A stretch of DNA of 57,580 bases, taken from Chromatiales bacterium (lineage in GTDB: Bacteria > Pseudomonadota > Gammaproteobacteria > Thiohalospirales > Thiohalospiraceae). The DNA lies in the NCBI GenBank assembly GCA_026982395.1, contig JALSHD010000128.1, positions 1-57,580 of the forward strand, written 5' to 3'. Positions 7,650 through 16,654 of this stretch are shown here, piece by piece. Below the pieces are notes generated by a model. That model ran no database searches and was not told where the DNA came from. It saw only the letters and a program-made list of their open reading frames with translations. The position numbers and the translations under genes were made by a program. Every line of letters begins with the position of its first letter. The stretch's first letter is position 1.

Positions 7650-8753
7650 TTGTTCATCAGTCGATCCAGTCTGCTGCCGTTTGCATCGGCCCCCGATAGT
7701 TTGTGTATTCTGCGCTTGTCTGCCGTTGGGGATATCTGCCACACCCTGCCGGTGGTACGCAGTATCCAGCGTCAGTGGCCGGAAACCCGTATTACCTGGG
7801 TCATCGGCAAGCTCGAGGCTGGTCTGGTGGGTGATATCCCTGGTATAGAGTTTATCATCTTCGACAAGAGCCGCGGGTATCGGGCCTATGCCGATCTGCG
7901 CCGTGTCATGCGCGGGCGCCGTTACGAAGCCCTGTTGCAGATGCAGGTGTCACTGCGCGCCAGTATCGCCAGCCTGTTGATTCCAGCTCCTGTCCGGCTC
8001 GGCTTCGACCGGGCGCGCGCCCGGGATTTTCAGTGGTTGTTTACCAACGCACGTATCCCCACCCGATCCCGCCAGCACGTCATGGATGGTCTGTTCGGTT
8101 TTGCCGAGACGCTGGGGGTGTCGGATCTGACCCCGGTCTGGGATATTCCTGTTCCCGCCGAGGCTGCCGGTTTTGCCCGCAAATGGATCTCTGATAAAGA
8201 GCAGACCCTGGTTATCAGTCCCTGCTCCAGCAACCGAGTTCGCAACTGGCGCAACTGGAGCGCCGAGGGTTATGCCCGTGTGGTGGATCATGTTGCGGAA
8301 AGATACGGGATGAAGAGTCTGCTTACCGGCGGCCCCACTCAGCTGGAGCAGGAGTACGGTGAGCAGATTTGCGCGCTGGCGCAGCATACCCCGGTCAATC
8401 TTGTTGGCAAGACCAGCCTGAAACAGCTGCTGGCCATTATTCAGCGCGCTACGGTGCTTATCTCTCCGGATTCCGGTCCGGCCCATATGGCCACCACCGC
8501 AGGTACGCCGGTGATCGGACTCTATGCCACCTCCAATCCGGATCGTACCGGTCCCTGGCTGAGCCGGCAGTGGGTGGTGAACAGGTATCCCGAGGCATTG
8601 CGGGAGGAGCTGGGCATGGATGTCGAGCAGGCTCCCTGGGGTAAACGGGTGCGCAATCCCGAGGCTATGCAGAGGATCACTGTCGAGGATATTCAGGAAA
8701 AACTGGAGCAGATAATGGCGGAGGTGGGGCTTGGTTGTCCCGGCAACGGTTGA
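7650..8753 (+). CDS. GT9 family glycosyltransferase (ADP-heptose:LPS heptosyltransferase-like)
   Basis: A GT9-family transferase likely to add heptose from ADP-heptose to the LPS inner core. The N-terminus has LCILRLSAVGDICHTLPVV, the family signature. The C-terminal donor-binding region has LISPDSGPAHMATTAGTPVIG. The chosen start is TTG at 7650, preceded by GGGAAGAG at 7637-7644; this gives 367 residues. An ATG at 7584 is in frame but would overlap the start of divergent kdkA. Whether it is the first, second or another heptosyltransferase cannot be decided by eye, so no symbol is given. Confidence 0.88.
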   Translation: MFISRSSLLPFASAPDSLCILRLSAVGDICHTLPVVRSIQRQWPETRITWVIGKLEAGLVGDIPGIEFIIFDKSRGYRAYADLRRVMRGRRYEALLQMQVSLRASIASLLIPAPVRLGFDRARARDFQWLFTNARIPTRSRQHVMDGLFGFAETLGVSDLTPVWDIPVPAEAAGFARKWISDKEQTLVISPCSSNRVRNWRNWSAEGYARVVDHVAERYGMKSLLTGGPTQLEQEYGEQICALAQHTPVNLVGKTSLKQLLAIIQRATVLISPDSGPAHMATTAGTPVIGLYATSNPDRTGPWLSRQWVVNRYPEALREELGMDVEQAPWGKRVRNPEAMQRITVEDIQEKLEQIMAEVGLGCPGNG

Positions 8754-8884
8754 GATTGGTGCCAGGTTTCCAGAGCACTGTTTCCCGTTGGAAGGGGAGT
8801 GAGTGGCGACTCTGAGATACGTTGTATGGTATAGTTAGAAGTATCAAGCAACAGCACTGTTTTACAAATCTCTGACGTCTCCCG

Positions 8885-10765
8885 ATGTTATCGTCGCACG
8901 CCAAAATTTCTCCCGACTCTCATCCAGGTTCCTCCTCTTCTGGCCGTGCTGCGCTACTGCGCTGGGCCGGATGGTTTTTTCTGGGCAACGCGGGTATCGC
9001 GCTGCTGATTTCGCTGCGTTACCTGGGGGCAGTTCGCCTTCCCGATGGGGAGTATGCGCTGCTGTTTAGTGTGCTGGCGTTTATCGGCCATTTCGCCTCG
9101 CTGGGGTTCATCGGGGCGTTGCTGCTTTTTCTGCCCATTTTGATTCTGCCTTACCGGAGGCTGGCCTTTTTCCTTGGTATCGTCCTGGCCACGCTGTTCA
9201 TTCTCGGGATCACCATTGATACCTTTATCTTCAGCCAGTACCGCTTTCACCTGAACGGCATGGTACTGAATCTGCTACTGGGTGGAGCTGCCGAGGAGAT
9301 CTTTACCTTCTCCGGGATTATGTGGGGAATCGCACTGCTGTTCCTTGTGGCTCTGGTTGCTGCCGAATGGTGGCTGGCGCGGAGTGTGTGGCGTTTCGTA
9401 CAGGCTACTCCGGGGCGTCCGCATGGCTATCTGGTGGGTTCCATTTTGTTTACAGTGTTTCTGGCCCAGAACATCATGTATGCTTGGGCCGATGCCACCT
9501 CCTATACCCCTATCACCAAGCAGATCCGGCTTTTGCCAGCTTACCAGCCGCTCACCGCCAAGCGCTGGTTTGTGAAGCATGGCTGGGTGGATCTCGATGC
9601 CAGACCGGTGCTCTCCCGTATCGATAAATCCAGCAGCCTGGATTACCCTAAGCACCCCTTGCGCTGTGAGGCTTCCGCCAAGCCGTTGAACATCCTTTAT
9701 CTCGTTATCGATTCGTGGCGTTTTGACGCGATGACCGAGCGCATTACGCCCAATGTCCACCGGCTGGCGCAGGAGAGTCTGGTGTTCGAAGATCACTACA
9801 GTGGCGCCAACTCCACCCGCACCGGCATATTTACTCTGTTCTATGGTCTGCCTGGAACCTACTGGCACGCCATGCTGGCCGAGCAGCGGGGATCGGTATT
9901 CGTAGAGCAGTTGATGGCACTGGGCTACCGTCTGGGGATTTTCGCCAGCGCCAAGCTTTTCAGCCCGGAGTTCGACCGAACGGTATTCGCTGCAGTGGAG
10001 GATCTGCGGGTGCGCTCCAGTGGAGATACGCCGCGGGAGCGGGATCAGAACATCACCGACGAATTCATTGATTTCCTGGATGGTACTGAACAGCCCTTTT
10101 TCGGTTTCCTGTTTTATGATTCACCGCATGGCTACGACTTTCCGCCCGACTATCCGCTGGTATTCCAGCCCAGTTGGGGAGCGGTGAACTACCTGTTGCT
10201 CGACAATGACTTCGACCGTACGCCGTTTTTCAACCGCTACAAGAATTCGGTCCACTATGTGGACAGTCTGGTGGGGCGGGTGTTCAAGCGGCTGGAGCAT
10301 AGGGGAATGCTGGAGAAAACTGTCATTGTCATCACCGGTGACCATGGGCAGGAGTTCAATGATAACAAGCTCAACTACTGGGGACACAACAGTAACTTCT
10401 CTCCCTGGCAGACCCGCGTGCCGCTGGTGATACACTGGCCCGGAAAAGAGCCGCGCCATATCCGGCACCAGACCAGCCACTTCGACATCACTCCCACCAT
10501 GATGCATGATATATTGGGGTGCAGTAATGAGATGCAGGAGTACAGCAGCGGCAAGCATCTTTTCGAGGACGAACCGGAGCCCTATCTGCTGCTTAGCAGT
10601 TACGGCCAGTTTGCGGTAATGGAGCCGGATCGCATCACCGTGGTGGATGAGTTCGGTAACGTGGACATTCTGGGGCAGGATTACCGTGAAATTCCTGGCG
10701 CTGCTTTGCCCACGGAACGGATGCGTTCAGTTATGGAGGAGATGAGCCGGTTTTATGCTCGTTGA
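8885..10765 (+). CDS. lapC: Inner-membrane LPS homeostasis protein LapC (YejM/PbgA), DUF3413 plus sulfatase-like domain
   Basis: A 626-residue protein with an N-terminal membrane part (about five transmembrane segments within residues 22-200) and a periplasmic alkaline-phosphatase-like domain (about 260-610). The segments LVIDSWRFDAM, GIFTLFYGLPG, ITGDHGQEFND and NYWGHNSNFSPWQ match the YejM/PbgA family, which senses periplasmic LPS and controls LpxC degradation through LapB. It heads a run with two Glyphos_transf-family genes. A phosphoglycerol transferase role was considered, but the YejM-specific segments argue for LapC. Confidence 0.88.
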   Translation: MLSSHAKISPDSHPGSSSSGRAALLRWAGWFFLGNAGIALLISLRYLGAVRLPDGEYALLFSVLAFIGHFASLGFIGALLLFLPILILPYRRLAFFLGIVLATLFILGITIDTFIFSQYRFHLNGMVLNLLLGGAAEEIFTFSGIMWGIALLFLVALVAAEWWLARSVWRFVQATPGRPHGYLVGSILFTVFLAQNIMYAWADATSYTPITKQIRLLPAYQPLTAKRWFVKHGWVDLDARPVLSRIDKSSSLDYPKHPLRCEASAKPLNILYLVIDSWRFDAMTERITPNVHRLAQESLVFEDHYSGANSTRTGIFTLFYGLPGTYWHAMLAEQRGSVFVEQLMALGYRLGIFASAKLFSPEFDRTVFAAVEDLRVRSSGDTPRERDQNITDEFIDFLDGTEQPFFGFLFYDSPHGYDFPPDYPLVFQPSWGAVNYLLLDNDFDRTPFFNRYKNSVHYVDSLVGRVFKRLEHRGMLEKTVIVITGDHGQEFNDNKLNYWGHNSNFSPWQTRVPLVIHWPGKEPRHIRHQTSHFDITPTMMHDILGCSNEMQEYSSGKHLFEDEPEPYLLLSSYGQFAVMEPDRITVVDEFGNVDILGQDYREIPGAALPTERMRSVMEEMSRFYAR

Positions 10766-10786
10766 CGTGATGCTGCCGGTACGCCC

Positions 10787-11845
10787 ATGGTTCTTTCATA
10801 CTATCTGATCAAGCATCCCTACAGCGTGATTTGGCATTTGAAGCGCTGGTTGGGGAAGGGCGAAGGCGTCGTGCTCTACTGCGCCAATACGCTGGACTAT
10901 CATATATTTGCCCCAATACAGAAACATCTCAAACCGTTGCCGGTTGTTGCCAGGAACAGGAAGGCTCAGCAGGAGTTGCGTGCTATCGGAGTGGAGGCTT
11001 CGCGTCTTCCCTGTTTCCCGGAAGGGGTTATCATGTGCCGGCAGGCGGCGTATCGGTTTCCTGCGAAGGCCATCGTGAAGATCGGCGTGAGTCATGGTGC
11101 CTACAATTTCAAGCCATTTGCCAGCGCCGAAAGCCACAATTTGCTGGACTGCTACTTCATGACCAGCAGTACCGATGTGGAAAATGCCCGTAAGGCGGGT
11201 ATTCGCAGCGCCGTTGCCGTGGGTTATCCGAAACTCGATCCTGCATTCGATGGTACCTATGACGAGACATACCTGAACCGGCTGCGTAGTAAACTGAAAC
11301 TCGATCCGGCGAAGAAAACCCTCCTGTTCACCGCAACCTGGGACAGGTCTGGACAATCCGCCATCGAACGATGGGCAGACAGGCTGGAACAGTTTACGTA
11401 CCGGTACAATGTTATGGTAACGCTCCATCCCTGGACCTCTGTCCGTTTTGTTGCTGCAATCGAGAAAACTCCCGGCGTGTTCTTTATCCGTGGTTACGAT
11501 ATCGTGGCGCATATCATGTTGGCCGATGTCTGCATCGGTGACACCAGCTCCATTCTCGGTGAGTGTTGTGCTCTGGACAAACCGATTATCAGTTTCAAAG
11601 TTCCTCCCGGAAAACGGACCGTCTCCCATGTTCACGAGATGATTCGGGACTTCACCCTGCAGATCGAAACCTTTTCACAACTGGAAGAGGCCATTCAACA
11701 ATGCCTTGATTCCCCTTGGGAAAAACAGGCTCAGCGGGCTGCCGCCAACCAGATCATGTTCGACAAACTGGATGGACAGGCTGGAAAACGGGCAGCGGAG
11801 GAGATTCTGAAACGGCTTCCCCGGCTGCGCAAGGCGGCGAATTGA
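10787..11845 (+). CDS. CDP-glycerol glycerophosphotransferase-family protein (first of a tandem pair)
   Basis: A 352-residue protein of the Glyphos_transf fold (GT-B-like), the family of teichoic acid glycerophosphotransferases. Visible family features are GVSHGAYNFKP, VGYPKLDPAF, LLFTATWDRSG, TLHPW and ADVCIGDTSSILGE. In Gram-negatives such proteins can transfer glycerophosphate or related groups to surface glycans; acceptor and donor here are unknown. It follows lapC by 21 bp and overlaps the next, related gene by one base (TGATG), so the pair is translationally coupled. Its position in an LPS locus suggests LPS core or O-chain decoration (inference). Confidence 0.78.
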   Translation: MVLSYYLIKHPYSVIWHLKRWLGKGEGVVLYCANTLDYHIFAPIQKHLKPLPVVARNRKAQQELRAIGVEASRLPCFPEGVIMCRQAAYRFPAKAIVKIGVSHGAYNFKPFASAESHNLLDCYFMTSSTDVENARKAGIRSAVAVGYPKLDPAFDGTYDETYLNRLRSKLKLDPAKKTLLFTATWDRSGQSAIERWADRLEQFTYRYNVMVTLHPWTSVRFVAAIEKTPGVFFIRGYDIVAHIMLADVCIGDTSSILGECCALDKPIISFKVPPGKRTVSHVHEMIRDFTLQIETFSQLEEAIQQCLDSPWEKQAQRAAANQIMFDKLDGQAGKRAAEEILKRLPRLRKAAN

Positions 11846-12885
11846 TGCGGTACCTTCTTTTTGTGACCAAACTCTACGGTTATGCCATTGCCCGGCCTGT
11901 GCAAGAGGCGGCACTTCGTCGCGGAGACGAGGTTGCCTGGTTCGTTTTTGGTGTAGATGCCGGTCATCTTCGTGATTCGGAAAAACGATTGCAGAGTGTT
12001 GTGGAGGTGATGGGCTATCATCCGGATGCCGTGTTTGCATGCAGTAACTGGGTGCCCGATTTTTTTCCTGGTGCCAAGATCCAGCTGTTTCACGGCTTCA
12101 ATGCCCAAAAGCGGAATGGAGATGTGGGGCATTTTCGCATTCGTGGTTGGTTCGATCTGTATTGTACTCAGGGTCCCAGTACAACGCCTGTATTTCAAAA
12201 GCTGGCGCTACGGCACGCTCATTTCCATGCCATCGAGACCGGCTGGCCAAAAATGGATCCGCTTTTTCAGCAAGAAAATCTGTTGGAGTTTCGTGGAAAC
12301 GGTGGAATTGACCGTCCTGTTGTTCTCTATACATCCACTTTCAGCCGACAGCTCACGGCAGCACCGTATTTACGGGATACCATTGCGCAGTTGTCAAAAA
12401 AGGGGCGTTGGCACTGGCTGGTCAACCTGCATCCTAAGATGGATCCTGCCATCGTGGCTTCATACAGGGAGATGGCGGGGGAGAATCTGACCTTCGTTGA
12501 AACGGACAATGTCATCCCCTTGCTTAAGGCGGCTGACGTTATGGTGTCCGACACTTCATCCATCATATTTGAGTTCATGCTTCAGGAGAAGCCGGTGGTT
12601 ACCTTTCGACATCGGCGTCCTGGGCCTCATCTTCTGGATATTCAGAGAGCCAGTGAGCTGGAAGAGGCAATTGAAATCGCGCTTGCCCGTCCCGCAAAGC
12701 TGATGACCGAAGTGCGCCGGTATTCCGACTGGCTTCACCCATACCGGGATGGCAGATCTGCGGAGCGGGTACTGGACGCCACGGAAGGATTTCTCCACGG
12801 GGAATATGGGAAGCTTGAAAGGAAACCTTTGAACCTTTGGCGCAAACTGGCTATACGTCGTGAGCTGGGTTACTATCGGTGGTGA
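11845..12885 (+). CDS. CDP-glycerol glycerophosphotransferase-family protein (second of a tandem pair)
   Basis: A 346-residue relative of the preceding gene, with the same landmarks in the same order: LFHGFNAQKR, TGWPKMDPLF, VLYTSTFSR, NLHPKMD and ADVMVSDTSSIIFEFMLQEKPVV. The start ATG overlaps the previous stop by one base. The C-terminus (LNLWRKLAIRRELGYYRW) is basic and aromatic, as if membrane-associated. The two paralogues are diverged enough to suggest different acceptors or sequential steps. The gene ends 8 bp from the convergent waaL fusion. The true substrate is not readable from sequence. Confidence 0.78.
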   Translation: MRYLLFVTKLYGYAIARPVQEAALRRGDEVAWFVFGVDAGHLRDSEKRLQSVVEVMGYHPDAVFACSNWVPDFFPGAKIQLFHGFNAQKRNGDVGHFRIRGWFDLYCTQGPSTTPVFQKLALRHAHFHAIETGWPKMDPLFQQENLLEFRGNGGIDRPVVLYTSTFSRQLTAAPYLRDTIAQLSKKGRWHWLVNLHPKMDPAIVASYREMAGENLTFVETDNVIPLLKAADVMVSDTSSIIFEFMLQEKPVVTFRHRRPGPHLLDIQRASELEEAIEIALARPAKLMTEVRRYSDWLHPYRDGRSAERVLDATEGFLHGEYGKLERKPLNLWRKLAIRRELGYYRW

Positions 12886-12892
12886 CTTCTGC

Positions 12893-14947
12893 TCAGTGAG
12901 GCCGTGAACGCGTATTGAGACGGGCTTCACGGCGCAGTGCCCAAAGGGCGGCATATTTATTGAAGGCTCCCTGGGCGTAGGTCACCGCTACGACGAACCC
13001 CGGTGCTCCGTCCAGGAATCCGAGGCGAAAGAGATAGATCTGGATAAAGGTCAACACCGAGCGTAACGCCGCTCCTGGCAGGCCGCCGCCCCATCTCCCG
13101 GTTGCAAACCGCTTCTGTCCACCCAGCCATGCGTATTTTGCGCTTTTTTGCAGGGCGTGGCCGTAGTTGCGATGAGTATAGTGCAGCAAACGTCCTCTCA
13201 GGATTCCCGTCTTCCCCGGCGGGAGCACCACGTGCTCATGTACCTGGGCATCGGTAAAGTGTGCGCCCTCGCGTCTGAAGAGACGCAGTGGCGCGCGGGC
13301 GCTGCGTCCAAAGTCCAGTCGTTTGCCGTAGACCACTACCGCCCACGGCAGGCGATAGGCGATATACTCGGGACGTTCCCCGAGGGCTGCGTCGATGTCG
13401 TGGCGCAATTCGGGCGTCACCCGCTCGTCGGCATCGATGGAGAGCACCCAGTCGCAGCCGGCCTTCTCCAGTGCGCGCTGTTTCTGCGGGCCATATCCGG
13501 GCCAGTCGGTCTGGAATACCTTGTCGGTATAGCGACGGGCAATTTCCACGGTATTGTCGGTAGAGCCGCTGTCCAGCACAATGACCTCGTCGGCCCAGCC
13601 AGCGACCGATTGCAGACAGGGCTCGATGCGATCAGTTTCATCCTGAGCAATGATGATAGCCGAGAGGGTCTGTCGGCGTTCGGCGGGCGTATTGCGGTTC
13701 GTCTGGCGTTGTATCTGTACTGCTGCGAACAGTACCGCCATATAGAAGGTGAAGAAGCTCACCGGCAGGTTGCGTTCGAAGATGGCTTCCGACAATCCGA
13801 AACAGACAAAGGCCACCAGGAGCAGGATACCGGCCAGAGCCAGCTGACTGACAACGGGGTCTTTCCCCTGTCGGCGGACATCGGCAAACAGTTTGATGGG
13901 GATGGCAAACAGCAGCACAATGGCCACGAAGGCGATGAGCCCCCCGTTGGCGAGTGCCGAAAGAAACTGATTGTGTGGATGTCCCCAGTCGGCTGCTGAG
14001 GGATTGCGCACGCCGGTATCCACCAGTAGCTGCGCGTGCTCCTTGTAGTTTCCCCAGCCTACCCCGGACAGCGGATTCTCCCGGAAGATCTGCCATGCCG
14101 CTTGCCACATCTCGAAGCGTGTGCCGATGGATGTCTCGCGAATGGGGGCATCTATATCGCTGTGAAAATAACCTGAAATATTGTTTACAGTGCGTTCAAC
14201 GGTGTCTTTGACCCCCGTTGCAGGAATCAGGTAGGCGGCAAGCAGCACGGCAGCCAGCAGCAGAACGGCCGTCCATCGCTGGCGGAGGGGAATATGATTC
14301 CGGGCAAACCAGAGGAACACCAGCATCAGGAAGGGGATTGCCACCCAACTGCCACGGGCATGAGCCAGCAAACTGGCCAGCAGCCCACAGAGTGCGGCCA
14401 GAATCGGTAGTGCAATCTGCCATCGGGAGCGGGAGGCAAACCACCCCAGCCCAGCCAGGGACATTACTCCCATTGCCAGTGACAGATCTCCGAAGATGAT
14501 CGGATGAGTTACGCCACTGGCACGAAACCCCGGTGGCTGGCCCCACACCTCAATCAGCGCTGTAACAGCTGCAACCACGGCACCCCCGACCAGCCCGTAC
14601 CAGAGCGCCGCCAGGCTGATGCCCGCACGACGCAAGAACAGGTAGGCAGGAACTGCCAGCAACAGATGGAGAAATTTGTTGAGTTTCTTGACCCCATCGT
14701 TGTCGATGCCGCCAAGCAACGTTGTGCCCAGGGCTGCCAGAAAAAAAACGCTGAATGCGAAATAGAACAGCTTCTCGTCCCGGCCCGCGGGCTCGGTTCC
14801 GTGCCTATAGAGAACCCAAAACCCTCCCAGGGCGAACAGAACCAGCCCGATACTGTCGACGGTGGCCAGTAGCAGAATAAGTGCCGGATAGAGAAATATC
14901 GCCACAGCTGCGAAGTGGCGGGCATTACCGTGGGTGGTCGATGGCAT
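12893..14947 (-). CDS. O-antigen ligase (WaaL/Wzy_C) fused to a GT2 glycosyltransferase
   Basis: A single uninterrupted 684-residue frame holds two proteins. Residues about 10-415 are a polytopic membrane domain with the O-antigen ligase/polymerase signature: LLAHARGSW at 194-201, NPLSGVGWGNY and WGHPHNQFLSALANGG at 321-336, with the conserved H325. Residues about 425-684 are a WaaE/KdtX-like GT2 domain: SAIIIAQDE, VIVLDSGSTDNT and SIDADERV (metal-binding DxD). The ligase attaches O-chains to lipid A-core in the periplasm, while GT2 enzymes of this type add a core hexose in the cytoplasm. The start ATG is at 14947. Confidence 0.85.
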   Translation of the reverse strand: MPSTTHGNARHFAAVAIFLYPALILLLATVDSIGLVLFALGGFWVLYRHGTEPAGRDEKLFYFAFSVFFLAALGTTLLGGIDNDGVKKLNKFLHLLLAVPAYLFLRRAGISLAALWYGLVGGAVVAAVTALIEVWGQPPGFRASGVTHPIIFGDLSLAMGVMSLAGLGWFASRSRWQIALPILAALCGLLASLLAHARGSWVAIPFLMLVFLWFARNHIPLRQRWTAVLLLAAVLLAAYLIPATGVKDTVERTVNNISGYFHSDIDAPIRETSIGTRFEMWQAAWQIFRENPLSGVGWGNYKEHAQLLVDTGVRNPSAADWGHPHNQFLSALANGGLIAFVAIVLLFAIPIKLFADVRRQGKDPVVSQLALAGILLLVAFVCFGLSEAIFERNLPVSFFTFYMAVLFAAVQIQRQTNRNTPAERRQTLSAIIIAQDETDRIEPCLQSVAGWADEVIVLDSGSTDNTVEIARRYTDKVFQTDWPGYGPQKQRALEKAGCDWVLSIDADERVTPELRHDIDAALGERPEYIAYRLPWAVVVYGKRLDFGRSARAPLRLFRREGAHFTDAQVHEHVVLPPGKTGILRGRLLHYTHRNYGHALQKSAKYAWLGGQKRFATGRWGGGLPGAALRSVLTFIQIYLFRLGFLDGAPGFVVAVTYAQGAFNKYAALWALRREARLNTRSRPH

Positions 14948-15180
14948 GGATGTGTCAGTTATGTATGGTGGCGGTTTATGTTTTGACAGGGTAGAACAGA
15001 AAAGTCTGCCGTTTTTGGAAATGGTGGTACCCGGTGAGCAGGTTTTTCATGGTGCCGCTATGATAACGCTCCTTGGCGGTGGCGGCAAAGCTGGCTAGTA
15101 GCCATTTACGGGCTGAAACATTCGGCCGGGGTGCAGCAGGGAGTTTTGCCGGAGATGCGTCAGGTTGGCAATGGAGGGGA

Positions 15181-16581
15181 TCAGGTGTTATTTGGCGGCT
15201 GGATGACCAGCTTTTGTCCGGGCATCAATGGTGAGCTTGCAGTGATCGCATTCCATTCTGCCAATTGGGTAATGGTTACGCGGTAGCGCCTTGCCAGTTC
15301 CCACAAAGTGTCGCCATTTGCAACGGTGTGGGTGCTTATCTGATTGGCGCCTGGCGTGACGGGTGAGGTTCGTCTGGTATGCAGTGATGGGGCTCCCGCA
15401 ATATCGACCTTGAGTTTGTCTCCCGGATGAATGATGGAGCTGCGCAGTTCGTTGGCTTTCACCAGTGCTACTACAGTTGTACCGTACCTTCGGGCAATGC
15501 TGCCCAGGTTTTCACCCGAGGCAACAGTGTGATAGAACCAGCCCGTTCTTTCGTCGGAAGGCAGTTGGGAGAGAGCCCATTTAAAGCGGGCAGCCTTGTT
15601 GATCGGTAACAGCAGGTCATGTGGTCCGTCCGGTGGTGTAACCAGGCGGTTAAACCCCGGATTAAGTTGCCGGAACTCGTCAATGGATAGTTGTGCAAGT
15701 CTTGCTGCCACGGTCAAGCTGATCTGACTATCAATCCGGAGCCGGGTCAGGTGCGGCTCGTTGGGGATTTTTTTCAGCGAAACGTCATAAAACTCCGGAT
15801 CCCTGACTATTGCGGAGATAGCCAGCAGTTTGGGGATATAGTGGCGTGTTTCTTCCGGCAGCAGGGGGCGGATGGACCAGAAATCACCAGACTTCCCGCT
15901 CTTTCTAGCTGTTCGTATGGCTCGCTCGACTGTGAAGCCGCCGGAGTTGTACGCGGCAAGCGCAAGTAACCAGTCGTTATCAAGGCGCTCGTAAAGATCC
16001 TGCAGAAAATCCAGTGCAGCGTGAGTAGATGCATGGATATCACGGCGGCCATCATACCACTCATTCTGTTTCAGGCCGTAATGTTTGCCAGTACTGGGGA
16101 TGAACTGCCATATTCCGGCAGCGCCACTTCGCGAATAGGCAAACGGCCGGTAATCACTTTCCACCACCGGTAGCAGGGCAATTTCGGTGGGCATGCCCCG
16201 TTTCTCAACCTCTTCCAGCACGAAATGCAGATAGGGTGCGGACTGTTCAACAACACGATCCATGTGATATTGGCGCTGCCTGTACCAGCTCAATGTTTTT
16301 GGGAGGGTGTCATGCGTATAGTCGGAGAGCTGAAATCCTGCGCGAATACGATCCCAAAGATCGTCGGGAAACCACTCCTCGGTAACAGAAGGAGTGCTTG
16401 CTTTCGCTCGTTGGGTTATCTCTTCCGGTTGTAATGCGCTATCTACTCCAGCTGTTGATGATAGGTTTGCCAGTGTTTGAGGCACAGGGAGATTGAGTTC
16501 TACATGGCGCGGGGGATTCTGGCTGCAACTGACTGTGACGAAAGCCATCAGGGTGGCAACAATTGCTTTTGTGGAGTACAT
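15181..16581 (-). CDS. mltD: Membrane-bound lytic murein transglycosylase D with two LysM domains
   Basis: A 466-residue periplasmic enzyme that cleaves peptidoglycan between MurNAc and GlcNAc. The chosen start (MYSTKAIVATLMAFVTVSC) gives a signal peptide with a lipobox-like cysteine at 19, though residue -3 is Thr rather than the usual Leu; an ATG 30 bp upstream would place the signal internally. The SLT domain is shown by LLPVVESDYRPFAYS (catalytic Glu) and GAAGIWQFIPSTGK. Two LysM repeats follow: YHTVASGENLGSIARRYGT and THTVANGDTLWELARRYRV. mltD next to gloB is a common gammaproteobacterial arrangement. Confidence 0.93.
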   Translation of the reverse strand: MYSTKAIVATLMAFVTVSCSQNPPRHVELNLPVPQTLANLSSTAGVDSALQPEEITQRAKASTPSVTEEWFPDDLWDRIRAGFQLSDYTHDTLPKTLSWYRQRQYHMDRVVEQSAPYLHFVLEEVEKRGMPTEIALLPVVESDYRPFAYSRSGAAGIWQFIPSTGKHYGLKQNEWYDGRRDIHASTHAALDFLQDLYERLDNDWLLALAAYNSGGFTVERAIRTARKSGKSGDFWSIRPLLPEETRHYIPKLLAISAIVRDPEFYDVSLKKIPNEPHLTRLRIDSQISLTVAARLAQLSIDEFRQLNPGFNRLVTPPDGPHDLLLPINKAARFKWALSQLPSDERTGWFYHTVASGENLGSIARRYGTTVVALVKANELRSSIIHPGDKLKVDIAGAPSLHTRRTSPVTPGANQISTHTVANGDTLWELARRYRVTITQLAEWNAITASSPLMPGQKLVIQPPNNT

Positions 16582-16654
16582 GGAGGCTAATGGTATTTGA
16601 GCCTGCGCCATGGGTCAAACTGATTCACCTGTTAAGAAATTAATGATATATCGG

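Noticed and set aside
8885-10765. The sulfatase-like protein as a lipoteichoic acid synthase or phosphoglycerol transferase
   Set aside because: The segments FYGLPG, DHGQEFND and NYWGHNSNFS match the YejM/PbgA family, and the N-terminal membrane part is of the DUF3413 type.
13148-13999. A 283-codon open frame antisense to the waaL-GT2 gene
   Set aside because: It lies wholly opposite a gene with clear family motifs on both of its domains, and its translation has no recognisable domain.
12893-14947. The waaL-GT2 fusion as an artefact of a frameshift
   Set aside because: The frame is open throughout and the linker (about residues 412-425) is short and in phase; a missed stop codon cannot be fully excluded without reads.
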